A stretch of 64,000 bases of DNA from Pyricularia pennisetigena (GCF_004337985.1 NC_043742.1:7130641-7194640); one strand, 5' to 3'. Positions 44,114-57,800 are shown, numbered from the stretch's first letter. Notes: generated by a model from the letters alone, not told the origin. Translations and numbers: made by a program.

Positions 44114-46539
44114 TTAGCAGTCATAGATCCTTTTGGAAATCTTGACCAGAACCAGCCCGTCACTCTCCATTCCCTTACCGTCAAGAAGGCGGATAATCCT
44201 ATACCCAGTCCTGAGCCTGTCAAGCCTGACGCATGCCCAAGCTGCCAGATCATCCCTGCCTAGCTCGTCATCACGAACAGTGAACCTCAAAAACGAGAGT
44301 TCCTCGACCACACCTTCGATCGCAGAGAAATTGAGGATTTCACCACCGTAGTCAGGGTCAACCGTGCCCTTGATCGTCTTAGTACGAGCCTTGAACTCGC
44401 CTTCCTTCTCTCGGCCGTTGTGGGGAACGGCATTAGCTCCTCCATGCCGTTCACCAGGTTCCTCCACGTGGAGTTCACACTTGATATAAGGCCGAAAGGA
44501 CTTCACCTTCTCATCCCCTGTCGGAAGGGGAATGTTCTGTGCAGCAAAAACCTCGACGGCAAGATCGAGGGTTCGGTGTCTAACTGCCGTAGTCTGCGTT
44601 TGCCCCTGTGTTGAGGTCGAAGTGGCAGCCAACTTGCTGCCTCGATACCCTGTTGAAATGAGAAGGTAGTACGGTCAGATCGGATCATTCAGAGCTCGAT
44701 CGGGGTTGGAGGTGGATCTGTAGTGAAATTTGGACTTGTGGCTCAGAAATGCTATCAACGGACCTTCTGGCTTGAGCAAGTAGCCCTTGGTACCTGCGAA
44801 CATCCCTTCGTTGAGCATCCTACGATAAGCGCCTGTTAGAAAACTTGCCGGCTAGCTATTGGTTGCATCGCGTGTAGAACCGATAGGGAAAAGCACATCG
44901 TGGTTCGATTTGGCCCCATGACCTATCAAAACACCAGCAAGTCCAAGATAGGCGCACAGCGCCCCCCAGAGGCTGTTGGAGTGGGAATAGGGATGGGTGT
45001 TTTCACTCACATTCCCTCATCCCAGTTCTGCCAGTTCAATGCGACAATCTGAATTCCTTTTCTCCAAAATACCACAGGATCGAGGTTTGACGAGCCAATG
45101 CGCATGCCAGACGGATAAGTTCGCATCAAATAGTGCCTATTATGCTCAAATAGCTCTTGCGCGTACTTCTCGTGCAAGTCCAATACAGCCTTCTCGGATA
45201 CTGAGAAGATGTGGGTGGGCATCACAGCCTCGGGCTGAGTGAGGCTCTTGAACGAGATCCCACGGGTGAAAATGCCCATGTCACTGAGCTTTTGAATGAT
45301 TTTGCTTTTCTTCTTTTTCTTTGGCGCGTCCGAAGTTGGACTCGTGGTTGAGGGAGATAGCGTTTCTGACGTTGACGACAACGGAATTGACGTGGCAGAG
45401 TCTGTGGCAGCCTGGACAGCGCCATCCTGCACATTCTCCGCCGGCGAGGGCGAAGAACCGACTACGTCAGCAGCATCGACTGGCGGGGCGTATTTGACCT
45501 TGATCAAGATCTTGTTTCGGAGATTTTCGGGGGCCGGCAGCACTACTGCATCTTCGGCTGGCCTGGGTACAAGATACCCATGAAATGCCTCTTCCATTAT
45601 ATCAACCATGCACAGCTGCTGTTCCGGTCCACAGTGAACCTCAAGGCTGACTATCAGCGGTAGGTCCGAGGCCGTGAAGGCATCGTCTCTGATAGCGTAG
45701 CAGACGTCCCGAAATGATACTTCCTTTGTGAGAGTATAGCCGTGATAGACCTTTGGCTCAATCACCTGCACGTCCTGAGTCTGTGTCTTCTGCAGAGCAG
45801 ATGGGTTCTGATCGTTTGTGCTAACCTCATGACCACCGCGGGTCAGAGGTGAGGGCGACAGACCACCGGAGCTCTGAACGTTTGATGCCGAGGCCGGCGG
45901 TTGTTTGGGCTCGGTTTTGCTGTCCACAAACTGCCCCAGGCGCTTGGCAAGGGATGATTCTCTGAAGCGAGACGTGAGAGACTTGGGAATCTTGTCCTTG
46001 AGTTGACTAACGCGCTCTTTCCGTTTCGCATACTTCTCGGGATCATCGTCGTCGCTGCTGATGCTTGAGACCTCGGTGTCGGAGGCGTCTCCATCCCAGA
46101 CGTCAACCTCAATACAGCGACAGCCGCGGCGTAAAACGTTGGTGTATGCTTCGGTACTCGACAGGCTGTAAAGCTGATTCCCGGTCAAGTAGGTGTTGTG
46201 GCTCGAGCTTATAAAGTAGCTTGCGAGCGGCCACGACAGGTCCTGGTCTTTGGCTGGGCCGACGATGCTGGATTCAGGGGAGAGCATGTAGGAGACAAAG
46301 CCATCCCGGTCGAGATCGGACTGCTTCAGCAAGGCTGACGGAGGCTCAGTACCATAGTCGCCCTGGACAACCCGGAGAAAAGTGGCGATCTGATCCTTGG
46401 ACCACTTCCCAGTGTTCTTGTCGGCATGTGAATTGAAGACGGCATTGACATAACGACTGAGAGTGGGGTTCAAGGTCGGCACCGACGTGGCATCGCCGCT
46501 GACCCCGCCTCCGGCCTGGTGGGAGTCGCTTCCTTGCAT
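44114..46539 (-). CDS. PLC1: Phosphoinositide-specific phospholipase C (delta-like, X-Y-C2)
   Basis: Three exons on the minus strand, 46539-45011, 44819-44764 (56 nt) and 44649-44114, encode 706 residues. Order: EF-hand-like segment (QSDLDRDGFVSYM); X domain with SSSHNTYLTG (catalytic His114) and RGCRCIEVDVWDG; a polar insert of ~110 residues; the rest of X from KVYHGYTLT; an X-Y linker; Y domain (HIFSVSEKAV, NRHYLMRTYPSGMRIGSSN, VALNWQNWDEGMMLNEGMF); C-terminal C2 domain. It cleaves PIP2 to IP3 and diacylglycerol. Start at ATG 46539 is the first in frame; a 5' UTR intron is possible. The exon 2 donor GTCCGT is weak. Several PLC paralogues exist in such fungi, so PLC1 is a family label. Confidence 0.92.
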
Positions 46540-49500
46540 CTGGCCTCCGTTTCCTTGGTGCGGGGAGTTTGCTCTCCAATGCTGGCGAAAGGCTGTGATA
46601 CCACAAGATTTACCAGTCAGTCGGCGACACGTCCCGAACACGGATTGGCAATGTTTATAGGTTGTGGTTGTTGTCCTTGGGTTGGACCGTCCAGCAGAGA
46701 GAGGGGGTCAGAATGAAGTGTAAATGGGTCCAAGGCTCGTACATATTATGATGACGATGTGTAGTCTTGTGGTGCTGAATATAGGATAGTAATATCACAC
46801 CGAGGTTACTTCACGTGGTACAGGTAAAGTGTATTTTCTTCCTCTTTTTTTCTTCCTTCTTTTCTCTTTGTTAATAAACAAGCATCTCTCGATCTATATC
46901 TCGACCCCAACAACCTGGGATAGAACAAATGTCTTGGTGGTTGCTGTACAAACAATAGAGTATCAACAGACCCCTCCACAAACAATCTGTGACAAGGGTG
47001 CAGGAACCCCTTCAGCGGGGGATCTTGTCACGTCACCCCCAAGTCGGCTGCCAGCTTAAACTTGGTCTCGGCTCACGACAAAAAATGATTCGTGCCTACC
47101 CTGGACTGCTGGTTTGTCGTCATCCCTGTTTCGATCCAATTAGGAAGCGATTAGGTGGTCCCTTGTACGTGCTGTAATTACCTATAGTCCAGAATCCAGG
47201 TAAACTTGTAGTCGTTTCTCTGATTAAAAATGAACATGTCGATAAGAGAGATATATGTTAGATAGCTACATACCTAAATTAGCTGTCGTGTCGAAGATTT
47301 AATCAATTACAGCGATTTGAACGTAGGGGTACCAAAGCCAGTAATGTAGACACCCAGCTCGGTGTAACACGTTGAACAAATACCCCGCCAGGATGACCCC
47401 ACGATAGCATCAGTTAGCAGTTCCGCTCCAAAAGCCAGTCAAAGCTTTTGGCCATGTATATACATACTATTCATTATTTGCAACCAAGACTAGAGTTAAT
47501 AAAGCTCACTAGACACGTTTGGAACTTTTTACGTCTCTTCTGAACTGCTTGTATCGACATCCCGTTTCTGCCTGACCTCAACTTCCTACCTAATCGTCTC
47601 AAAATCCTGTCTGTCTTTGTTCTGTCGCGTTTTTTTTTTTTTTTTTTTTTTTGGCAGCAAAGATGCATCATGAGTGCACTGTGAATGTGAAGATCAGAAA
47701 TCGCTCATACCAAATCATGGAAAAGAATATGTTGGTTTCTCTCGCTAGTCCCGAAAAAAAAAGATGAGGGTTGCATCGTGCATCCTGTGGCTTATCCAGT
47801 CTAGACCGTTGCCATTTGGATGTGACGCCATGCCGCCGCAATGGCCCGGGTTAGTCTAGTATGGCGTACCTGTCGCAACCCGTAAACCCGTACCTGGCAA
47901 ATAGACTGCCATCCAACCTCCTTGCATGGATGGGATGAAAAACACGGCCAAGCATGACGCTGATGCTTACTTGCCAGGTTCAGCTCACCTATTCAGTCTT
48001 TTCGGAGAATTAAACATGATTCGAGGGGTAAGCAGAGAATGCTTCTCGGCATACATAGTCTCTGTCTCTCGTGTTTCCTTGCTTCCTACTGACTTCATTC
48101 TCCAAATGGGATGCGATCCGTACATCCACTAAGTATTACACTAGTGCTTTTTTTTTATCCTTAGTGTTGGCAGACGTGGGCTTTTTTTAGTGCCTTGTAG
48201 CAAGCATGGATCAAGCTGAATCAAACGATCCATATAGTACACTGATGGTAAATATTGATCAGCAATTTTTACCGCACAATGACGCTTTTGTGTGAAGGCA
48301 GAATGTGACTGAACCTGTTACTGTATACAAAACCCCTAGCATGCATGGGATAATTGGGAAGCAGTTTGGTATGGGGCCAGAAATACCCAACAAGCCAAGT
48401 TGAGTAAGTGCCTTTCAACAGAGTCTACCGGTACAATATAAGCTTACCGTCTTACCTTTCTCCACCGTTGGGAACCCCAGGAAGAAGAAAAACAGGAACA
48501 ATCACGATCTCCCCTCGAAATAAACATTGGTCTGCCAATACGAAGAGACGAGAATGCTTTTTGGCCCGTTGATCGACGACTCCTCCACGGATCTGCATCA
48601 ATTGGGCACAAAGTGGGCTGTTGTGCTTCCGGGCCGCGCAAAGCTGCATGGCACGAGTCTTTTGTTTCTCCGACGAACGAATGCGGTTTCCGGCTTGTCG
48701 GCATAAGTGAGATAGAGAGAGAGAGGTTCGCACGGTGACGCATCTGAGTTGGCATCTCCAGGGCAATCCTCTGATCCTTGTTGTAGGTGGTAGTTTTTTT
48801 TTTTTTTTTCAAAACTCATCAAGTTTTCGCTTCTTGGAGGGCACCTTTTTCACCCAAGTGCTGATGCTGACAGCTCAAGGAGCGCACAAGCAATGGTATA
48901 GCAAAATTTAGGTAGGTATAGTCAAGGTACACACCCAACCACAAGTCGGTGAGAACAGACTCTTTCCTGTTTTTTTTGTCTTTACGAGCGCGGACGCCAG
49001 GACATCATTGACATGGGCCGAGTTCTTGGCATCATAGCTCTCCCCACCCCCGGAATTTGAATTTGTGGGCCATATTAAAACGGCTTGGCATTGGCAGGGG
49101 TTTGTGTTTTCAACGGCCAACAAGCAGTTTTTTTTTCTTTTTTTTTTTTTTTTGGTAAGTCAAAGTGAGTTTGCTGCTAGCCTTTTTGACTTTAGTAACT
49201 TTTCCTAGGAGATAGGTGAAGTGGCTGGGGTTCCTATGTGCCTTCTTTACCTACCCATGGTAAGTAAACAGTAATGCAGGCAAGCACTGCATGTATGCAG
49301 CCTGACCGAGTACGTTGAACTGTCATATACCTAGCCAGTACTGTATGTTTGCCGGTATGTCCACAACATCTGGTCGGCTATCGTCTGCCGTGGCCCCTGG
49401 AGCGGTTTTCCCAGCCCCCCCCTGTTAGCCCCAGCCTTGCTTTTGCACCGAAAACGATGGTCATTGGATGCGCTCTAGTTCTCGGCAAGGTCTATCCCCT

Positions 49501-49892
49501 CTAGTTCTAGACTAGAAGGGATAATAACTTGGTGCAACTTCTTGTCAGCCTATGTTACCATCATGACTGCAAACCATGTCAAACTTCTGCTGGGCGACGT
49601 GAAGATGTCATCACCCCTTCCCCTCCCGTCTGGGCTGGGCTGCCTTAGCGGACAGCTGCATGCTGCTGCATAGTCTTGTCGATATTGATATAAACCCCCC
49701 CAGGAGTCCTCCCTCTCTGTAGTCAGATGTGATCTCTTACCTTCGATAAATTCAATAATCAATACCAGGCCAGCCCGCTCCTCATTTTGCGCCTCTCACA
49801 AGTAACTCGCTCGCTAAGGTTACTTTGGTCATCCCGAGCCTTTTTAAACTCCAAACGCACCCCTCACTCTCGTTGTAAACATTCGCTCTAAA
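46540..49892. other. Long gene-poor stretch
   Basis: About 3.3 kb between the PLC gene (-) and the cell-wall protein gene (+). It contains homopolymer T tracts (47631-47652, 48794-48809, 49130-49153), TAGGTAGGTA at 48911-48919, TACCTAGCC at 49329-49337 and the near-palindrome CTAGTTCTAGACTAG at 49501-49515. Frames such as 48444-48822 (-) lack protein-like composition. I see no gene, tRNA or transposon signature, though a short or non-coding transcript cannot be excluded. Confidence 0.5.
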
Positions 49893-50823
49893 ATGAAGGC
49901 TGCATTTGCGCTTCTGGGCCTGGTCGGGGCAGTCATGGCTGGCTACAAGCACGGCGACGTAGTGACCAAGACCACCGTTATCGAGGTCGTATACACTACT
50001 GTCTGTCCTGTAACTGAGACTGTGCACAAACCTGGCCATACCTACACTACTACCTTCACTACCACTTCCGCCGTGTACACCAAGGTCCCTACTGTCATCT
50101 ATGAGACCGTGCATGGGCCGGCCGTCACCGAGACTGCCAAAGAGCTCGTCTACCAGACTCATACCAAGCTCATTCCTGTCACCGAAGTGAAGACCATCGA
50201 TGGCAACACCGTGACTGTCACCTACACCAAGACCAAGGCCGCTGTTACCGAGGTCCCTGTGACAGATACAGTCTGTGAGTTGTTGCCCTTTTTGGTAGCT
50301 GGCGGATTTCAACACCTCACAAAGTAAAGATCTTCAAATGCTGACATTTTGCAACCGCTCAGACACCACGATGCAGACTACTGTCCATGAAAAGACAGAC
50401 GTATATGTTACCACGACCTGCCCGGTCACCACCTACACCACTGTCGTTCAGGGAGAGACCCATGTCATCACGGCAACCAACACCAAGACCATCACGGTTA
50501 CGTCGGCTCATGTGGTGACTGAGGTTCAACCCATAACCAAGACTCACTACAAGGATGAGACCGTCGAGGTTGTCGTTCCCGGCACCTCGATTGTTATCCA
50601 GCGGCCCACTCACTACGTTACAGTTGGCAACACACTTACAGCCACCCGCGAGGGACCCCCTGTCACGCTGGTCAGCCCCACAACCCTGACCACGCAGGCT
50701 CCGGTCACTTCCGCACAGGCTCCGGTGACCACCTCACCTGTCCCCGCTGCAGCGGCCGATGCCAGCAACTCCCCCATAATGGCCCTGGTAGCTGGGATTA
50801 TCGGTGTCATTGCCCTCATTTAA
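49893..50823 (+). CDS. Thr/Val-rich GPI-type cell-wall protein
   Basis: Two exons, 49893-50274 and 50363-50823, encode 280 residues. Signal peptide: MKAAFALLGLVGAVMAGY with likely cleavage after VMA. The body is built of irregular TxTxxVT/TVYTT beta-type repeats, with Cys in TVCPVTETV and again TTCPVTTYTT, then a Thr/Pro/Ala stretch and a hydrophobic C-terminus (IMALVAGIIGVIALI) after a small-residue site (DASNS) typical of GPI attachment. The paired CPVT motifs resemble a repeat found in fungal cell-surface proteins and adhesin stalks. Expected location is cell wall or plasma membrane outer face; function unknown. Confidence 0.85.
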
Positions 50824-51894
50824 GCGATTCTTTGAAATGATCTGAGGCATTCTGTGGCCTCCTTAATACCTTTTTTACTTTGTCCTGACTATATTATACA
50901 GCAGGGGCTTTCGATACTGAAACGGCGGGCCTCTGATAATTCATTTTGATGACGTTGATGACAATCATTTCAAGACTTTCTGGGGGAATCGAGTCCAGAC
51001 CCATCTGACAAAAAGAGCTGATGGGACTATAAAGATTAAATAATATATGCACATGTCACCACCGCTCTGCTTGTCTGACGAGCTGCGACCCGAGACACAA
51101 ACTGTGCAATAATCTCACGCTTGAATATCAGATATGTACTGCGTTTCCTTTTGCCATACTCATCGTCTTTTTGTAAGAACCATCTGGTAAGAGTCGGATG
51201 ATGTCCTCTTTAGCCGCTCTCGTCTTGTACACGGGCTATGCAAGACCGGACACGGCAACAATATGGTGGCTTCATGTCAACCTCTAATCTGCGACATGAA
51301 CGAATGCCAAAATTCGAACGTCGTCCAACGTCTTTCACGATTTATAGTCTGAAGATGTAAGTAATACTCACTACTCAAACATTTTACTTCAAGTCATCCA
51401 AATACACAACCGTGAGTCATCCGAAGCCTAAGCATGGTCGCCGCCTGCCATCCGATCCTTATGTCTTGGCGCGGTAAAAATATCCATCCGGCCAAAACCC
51501 CGATAACTCATGGCTGATGGAAGATCGGTAAAATTATGAAGGGAGAAATCTACATGTGCTATATTTGACTCGCTCTTCCATTATGTCACCTTGGACTATG
51601 TCCATTCATTTAATCACTGTTCCCCTTCGTACTTTAACGATATGGACGCGGTCGGTGGTCTTGTGCCACGTGCAAGTGAGATACCTCTCAGGCAGATGGC
51701 AGCCCTGCATCGTATGGTCCCAATTATGTTCTACCAATTGATACTATAGCCATGTTAATCGCTTGTATTGAGTTGTGATACATGCTTCCGTGAGCTGCCC
51801 GTTTGTTGTACAACATGTACCGTGAGTCGCTGCGGGTTGGTTACCTAGCAGCATTCAACTCACCATCCGTACAGACCAATAGAATCGGACAACT
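50824..51894. other. Convergent intergenic region
   Basis: About 1.1 kb between the cell-wall protein gene (+) and the LCHN-type gene (-). No gene seen; the frame at 51556-51741 has no recognisable content. Confidence 0.55.
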
Positions 51895-53947
51895 TCAGCA
51901 AACACGTAGCCCACAAACTTCGACAGCTTTGGACTCGACCCTCGCCCTCCTGGCAAAGTAGCATGCTGTGGCTTCCTTGACAAACGCAACGTCGGCGTCA
52001 CTCCATACATCCAAGCCCATACGGGCAAGAGCATCGCTGTCGACGTGCAAAGAGCCGACTAAGACAACATCCACGTCATCTGGTTGATTAAGAGGCGAGG
52101 CCTCAGTGGTTTCGGTTTCATCCATCTCTTCATCATCGCCGTCTTCTATGCTGTCCACCAGGTCCCCTAAAACTGTAAGCATTTGTGTCGTGAGCCTTCG
52201 GAAGTAGGCAATAATGGCCAGCTCCACCCGGGCTCGCTCTTCCACAATATGATCTACTGCACCCCCGTGTTCGCTTTGTTCTGACGGGACCTCTATCGCG
52301 GCCATATCGCTAGCCCCGCTTGCGGCACTGTCCCCAACATTTGCTTGCCCCGTTGCTGGGAGAGACATGACTGAGTCCGCCATGACTGCGCCGTTCTTGG
52401 TCAGATGGCCTGAGACACCACCACTCACGCTGCTTCCACGGCGTCTAGGAGATGGAGCAGAAGCAAGGTCAGCCAGCAATGAGGAATCTTGAGCTACCTC
52501 CTCGGCCTCTTCGGACCGCCTCTGCTCCCCGGCACTCGCCCACCACATAAAGCCACTGTAAGCCAGTGCCGCCCAAGTCGTAGGCTCGACCACCTTGTCG
52601 GCCGCATCGGCGAGCAGAGAGTCATCATTGTCTGCTTTGGCAACAGCCGTGGCGGCCGACCAGCCTGAAGGTGTGCCGGGGCGTTCGGATCGGGCGCTCA
52701 TTGGACGTGCCAGGCGTGCGATGCCTGCTCGCAAATTCCGGAACCGCCGTAGGTCGCGCTGGGTTGCGCGAACGGGGACATGGCCTGGCAGCTCTATCGT
52801 CGGCCACACCCGTTCCTTGACACCCGCAGCATGCGGTGCTGGCATGGTGATAAGCATATCCCACAGCTCTGGTTTCATCGCTAGGATACTATCGGTTGTA
52901 CAAGCGACCCATCCGCTACCCGCAGCTTGCTCTGGGAGTGAGCTCCGTTCTGGGTTGCTGGCGGAGGCTGATGAGGCGAAACGCTTCTTGGAGACTGCGG
53001 CTGCGGCATCTTCGGATAAGAAAGCGATGTCATTTACACCAATATTAAAAAGGGGTCTTAGACGCTGAGCCGGGGCTGTAGACTCTAGAAGATCGAATAG
53101 AGAAAGAGGAATGTTCGACAAGATCGATATATCATACACTAGTTGCGTAGAACACATTAGTAAGTTTCCGGGCGGGTGGTCAGTGAAATCCTGCTGTCAT
53201 ACCAAAGTCACATGCCTGGTGCACAGGTGCATGTGTCGATATAAGGATGCGCTTCCGCAGCAACGCTGCTCGATGAATAGGAAATATCAACGGGCCAAAT
53301 GTGTCAAGTAAATCACTAAGGCTCCAGGCCGGGTGAAAAGGGGATAGTTGGTGGCCTGGTGGTACAAGAACCTGTGCATCTGAGCCGGCTCGTTTCCTGA
53401 ACTGGCTCTGTGGCGCCCCTTGATGGAAAGTGACAGACGGCGAGCTTGGTGGGGACTCTTTCCAGGGCCCGGCACTAGGAGATGTCGAATCTTGCGCTTT
53501 GTTCTTCTCCCAGTAGGTCTCCAATATGCTCAAATCCTTGTTCTCAACAGCGAGATTTATGGCCATATCCCTGAGCCCCTCGGCATGTCTCCATGATCTA
53601 CCGAGGCGCCCGTAACTCAAAGGTACCAACACTCCAACCGCAATCATGCGCGCATTACGGGTAGCCTCCTCTTCGGTTTTTGCGTTGACAAATGCACTGA
53701 GACCGGCATATTCCCCCTCGTGAATGAAATAAATCAGGTCTTGGGACACAGTGTGAAGCCCTGAGGGTAAGCTTTTGTACTCGACAGCGCCGTCGAGAGT
53801 GATCCCAGGTGCGGCCTTTTTCCAGGTGATAGTATAACCGGCTTTGACGTCAAACTCAATGAGGAAGAGGGCCGAGACGGGAGGAAGATCGGATAGCAAA
53901 GACGGCTTTGGCACGCTGATCGGGGTCGGCGCCGGTCGGGACGTCAT
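51895..53947 (-). CDS. LCHN/DENND11-type DENN protein (DUF2347/DUF4484-like)
   Basis: Two exons on the minus strand, 53947-53203 and 53138-51895, encode 662 residues. The N-terminal half has the DENN-type pattern ALFLIEFDVKAGYTITWKK, GLHTVSQDLIYFIHEGEYAGLSAF, MIAVGVLVPLSYGRLGRSW and FGPLIFPIHRAALLRKRILI; splicing joins it to VYDISILSNIPLSLFDLL. The middle has GWVACTTDSILAMKPELWDMLI, and the rest is Ser/Ala/Glu-rich with a late segment ARVELAIIAYFRRLTTQMLTVL. DENN proteins are typically Rab GEFs in membrane traffic; this subfamily's substrate is not established as far as I know. It is the second DENN-family gene in the window. Confidence 0.85.
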
Positions 53948-54857
53948 CGTAGAGACCAGGGAAAAGCGCCCAGGTTCCGTGTGTTGTTTCTGGAGTCTTG
54001 GGGCGACGAGATTGAATGCGACTGGAAGTCCAGCTCACATGTTGAGGCTGAGGCACCAGGATTGCCAAGAAGGGAGAAATTTACAAGTCAACTGTCGCGT
54101 TTGACGAAGCGCACCTTGCAGTTGTTGAAAGGATACAGTACTTATTCCTATGTATCTGGCAGGCTTGCTTGGTTGTTGTTGGAAAATTGAAGAATCGGGG
54201 CTTGGATTGATGACAACAGCGGCCATGGAGGATGGTTGGTAGTGGCGGGTAATGGATGGCTATTGGAACTGCAAGGGTCAATACGCAAATGTGCTTGGCC
54301 TGACTGCTACGTACCACGTAGCCATGGTCCTAGAATAGAATGGACTGGAGAGGGTTCCCGTCTCAGCCCGTTTCCGGTCCATCCATATCTTGTCGGGCGA
54401 GAAGGATACAATTTAACCGGTGACATGTTTACTGATATGTATCAATGTATTTAATGGCAAACGCCAAAACGCCAAACGCCAGTCTCCATAACCATCCAAA
54501 CCGCGGATTCAGTCCTGCCTCCCACTCTCCGAAATAAGTAGCCCAAGATGAAGTAAATTCAATTCGGCTTGGAACGGTACACATGCAGTACGCGAGATTA
54601 CAAGGTATCCCTGGGTAGGGTACCTCGTAGCATGCTGGTATCTTGAGGCCTTACCCACCTGGTCGCCCACTCGGCCAACTAAGTGGGATGCAGAAGGCGG
54701 TGATTAAGTGGGGGCCGGCAGAACTTTTCTTATCGCCCAAAATTTTGGAAAACGCGCCGCGGACGGCGTTTGCGACGCTGGGCGATTTTGCAGCGACGGA
54801 TAGTCAAGTATCCAAGGTCTGCCTGTCCACTGGCCACTGCACCAAAAGCAAGCAAGC
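53948..54857. promoter_or_regulatory. Divergent promoter of the LCHN-type gene and KRE33, with an RRPE-like word
   Basis: About 910 bp. AAAATTTT at 54739-54746, about 110 bp upstream of the KRE33 start, resembles the RRPE element of ribosome-biogenesis genes. GGGTACC near 54617 belongs to the recurrent TACC/GGTA words. Only word matches. Confidence 0.4.
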
Positions 54858-57800
54858 ATGTCTCGGAAACAAGTGTAAGCAATTTTCAAGACTGGATAAC
54901 TCATAAAGGGAGTGAGAGAGACAAATATTTGTTCTGACTAGCTTGCGACTATAGAGACTCGCGGATCCCCGCCCTCATCAAGAATGGAATCCAGGAGAGG
55001 AGACGAAGCTTCTTCGTTTTGGTGGGCGACCACGCCAAAGATGCCATTGTCCAGCTTCACTATATCATGACCCAAGTCGGGCTTAAGCAGAACAAATCTG
55101 TGCTATGGGCTTACAAGAAGCAGCTCCTTGGCTTTACCAGTCACCGGCGAAAGAGGGAGACTAAAATCAAGAAGGAAATTAAGCGCGGCACACGGGAGGC
55201 CAACGATGCGGACCCATTTGAGCTCTTTCTTTCGCTCCAAAACATCAGATATGTCTACTACAAAGAGACTGAGAAGATTCTTGGAAATACATATGGCATG
55301 GTATGTTCCTCTTTCCACCGTCCCCCTTACTGAGCATGGTTGCGCGCGTGTGAACGAGCAAAGGCAGGGAGAGAAGGCTGACTGTGAGTACAGTGTATTC
55401 TTCAAGACTTCGAGAGCATCACACCAAACATTCTAGCGCGCACGATCGAAACAGTCGAAGGTGGTGGTATGGTGATTCTGCTATTGAAAGGCATGAGCAG
55501 CTTGAAACAACTTTACACGATGACTATGGACGTACATTCCCGATATCGAACCGAAGCATACGACGATGTTGTTGCCAGGTTCAACGAGCGCTTCATCTTG
55601 TCCCTCGGTAGTTGCGAGTCCTGCTTAGTCGTCGACGATGAGCTGAACGTGCTACCAATATCTGGCGGCAAAAACGTGAAGCAGTTGCCGGAACCAGAGT
55701 CGTCTGAGGATGCCAAGACGCCAGCACAGAAGGAGTTAGAGGAGGTGAAAGATTCACTTAGAGAAACGCAACCGGTCGGATCCTTGATACAGCTTGCCAG
55801 GACCAATGATCAAGCCAAGGCTCTGCTCACCTTTGTGGATGCAATCTCTGAGAAGACCCTGCGCAACACTGTGACACTAACAGCAGCGCGAGGTCGTGGC
55901 AAGTCGGCAGCAATGGGTGTTGCCATTGCTGCTGCCGTCGCCTACGGCTACAGCAACATATTTATTACCTCGCCGTCCCCAGAGAACTTGAAGACCCTTT
56001 TTGAGTTCGTTTTCAAAGGATTGGACGCCCTTGATTACAAAGATCATGCCGACTATTCCATCATGCAATCGACGAATCCCGATTTCAACAAGGCTATTGT
56101 GCGGGTCAATATTCACAGGAATCATCGTCAGACGATCCAATATATCCGTCCGCAAGACGCGCACGTTTTGGGCCAAGCTGAACTAGTCGTCATTGACGAA
56201 GCTGCTGCCATACCTTTGCCACTAGTCAAGAAATTGATGGGACCGTACTTGGTGTTCATGGCGTCCACTATCAACGGTTACGAAGGAACGGGCAGATCTT
56301 TGTCACTGAAGCTCATCAAGCAGCTAAGGGAACAGTCAAGAGCACCTGTCGCGGGCAACAATGTCGACGTGGAGATCGATAGGTCAAGCGGCAAGGCTGA
56401 AAAAAACACTACTATGACAGGGGCTCGTTCGCTCAAAGAAATCACTCTGTCTGAGCCAATTCGGTATGGTCCTGGTGATGCGGTGGAAAAGTGGTTAAAC
56501 ACCCTTCTCTGCCTCGACGCTACTTTGCCCAAATCAAAACTCAACACACAAGGCTGCCCGGTGCGTTTCCCGGTCCTAATTTCATCAAAGCATACACTTC
56601 GCTGACATTTCAAACTGCCAGGACCCGACACAATGCGAGCTGCTTCAAGTGAACAGGGATACTTTATTCTCCTTCCACCCCGTATCAGAAAGGTTTCTGC
56701 AGCAAATGGTGGCGCTTTACGTTGCGAGCCATTACAAGAACACCCCGGATGATCTGCAGCTAATGAGCGACGCACCAGCCCACAAGCTCTTTGTTCTCAC
56801 CCCGCCGCCTTCCGAAAATTCGCTGCCCGAGCCTCTGTGCGTGATTCAGGTCGCTTTGGAGGGCAAGATCAGCAGGCAAAGCATCTTGAACAGCTTGAGC
56901 AGAGGGCAACGTCCGGCGGGAGATTTAATTCCGTGGCTCGTAAGCCAGCAATTTCAAGACGAGGAGTTTGCATCTCTGTCAGGCGCCCGCATAGTAAGGA
57001 TAGCGACCAATCCGGACTATGTTTCCATGGGCTATGGTACGCGAGCACTGGAGCTTCTGATTGATTTCTTTGAGGGAAAGTCGTTGAGTCTGTCAGAGGA
57101 TGTGGAGGATATGGTGGAAAAAACCATGCCAAGAGTCACGGATGCAGAGTTATCCAAACTGGGAACCGGCAGTCTTCTCGACGACAACATTAAGGTTCGT
57201 GACATGAACGAGATGCCACCCCTCTTCTCGTTTATGCATCAGTGTCGACCCCCGCCTCTTGACTACGTCGGTGTCAGCTACGGTCTCACTCAGCCCCTTC
57301 ACAAATTCTGGAAACGCGCATCGTTCGCGCCAGTCTACTTAGTATGTGGTCCCCAATCGCAAACCGAAAAAGGGCTATACGATAGAACATCCACTGATAC
57401 ATTACGTCCAGAGGCAAACTGCCAATGATCTCACTGGCGAACATACTTGCGTCATGCTTAGGCCCTTGAACACCACCGAGGACCAGAGCTGGCTTGGTGC
57501 TTTCACTAACGATTTCCATCACCGTTTCCTCAACCTTCTCTCATACCAATTCCGCGAGTTTCCTTCTGTGCTTTCGCTCAGCATTGATGAATCTGCTGTA
57601 TCTGGGGCCCAGACAGATTCCACTAATGAGCCCAGTCCCCTGACGAAGACTGATCTCGACAGGTTGTTGACTCCTTTCGACCAAAAGAGGCTGGAGTCTT
57701 ATGCGAAAAACCTGTTGGATTACCACGTCATTCTGGACATGGTGCCCACACTCGCTCATCTGTACTTCACGGGAGCGCTCAAGTCGAGCATCAAACTCAC

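Noticed and set aside
57342..57411. Apparent frameshift in KRE33 (frame changes between FAPVYL and RQTANDL)
   Set aside because: A 70-nt intron with GTATGT donor and TCCAG acceptor joins the two frames exactly, so it is ordinary splicing.
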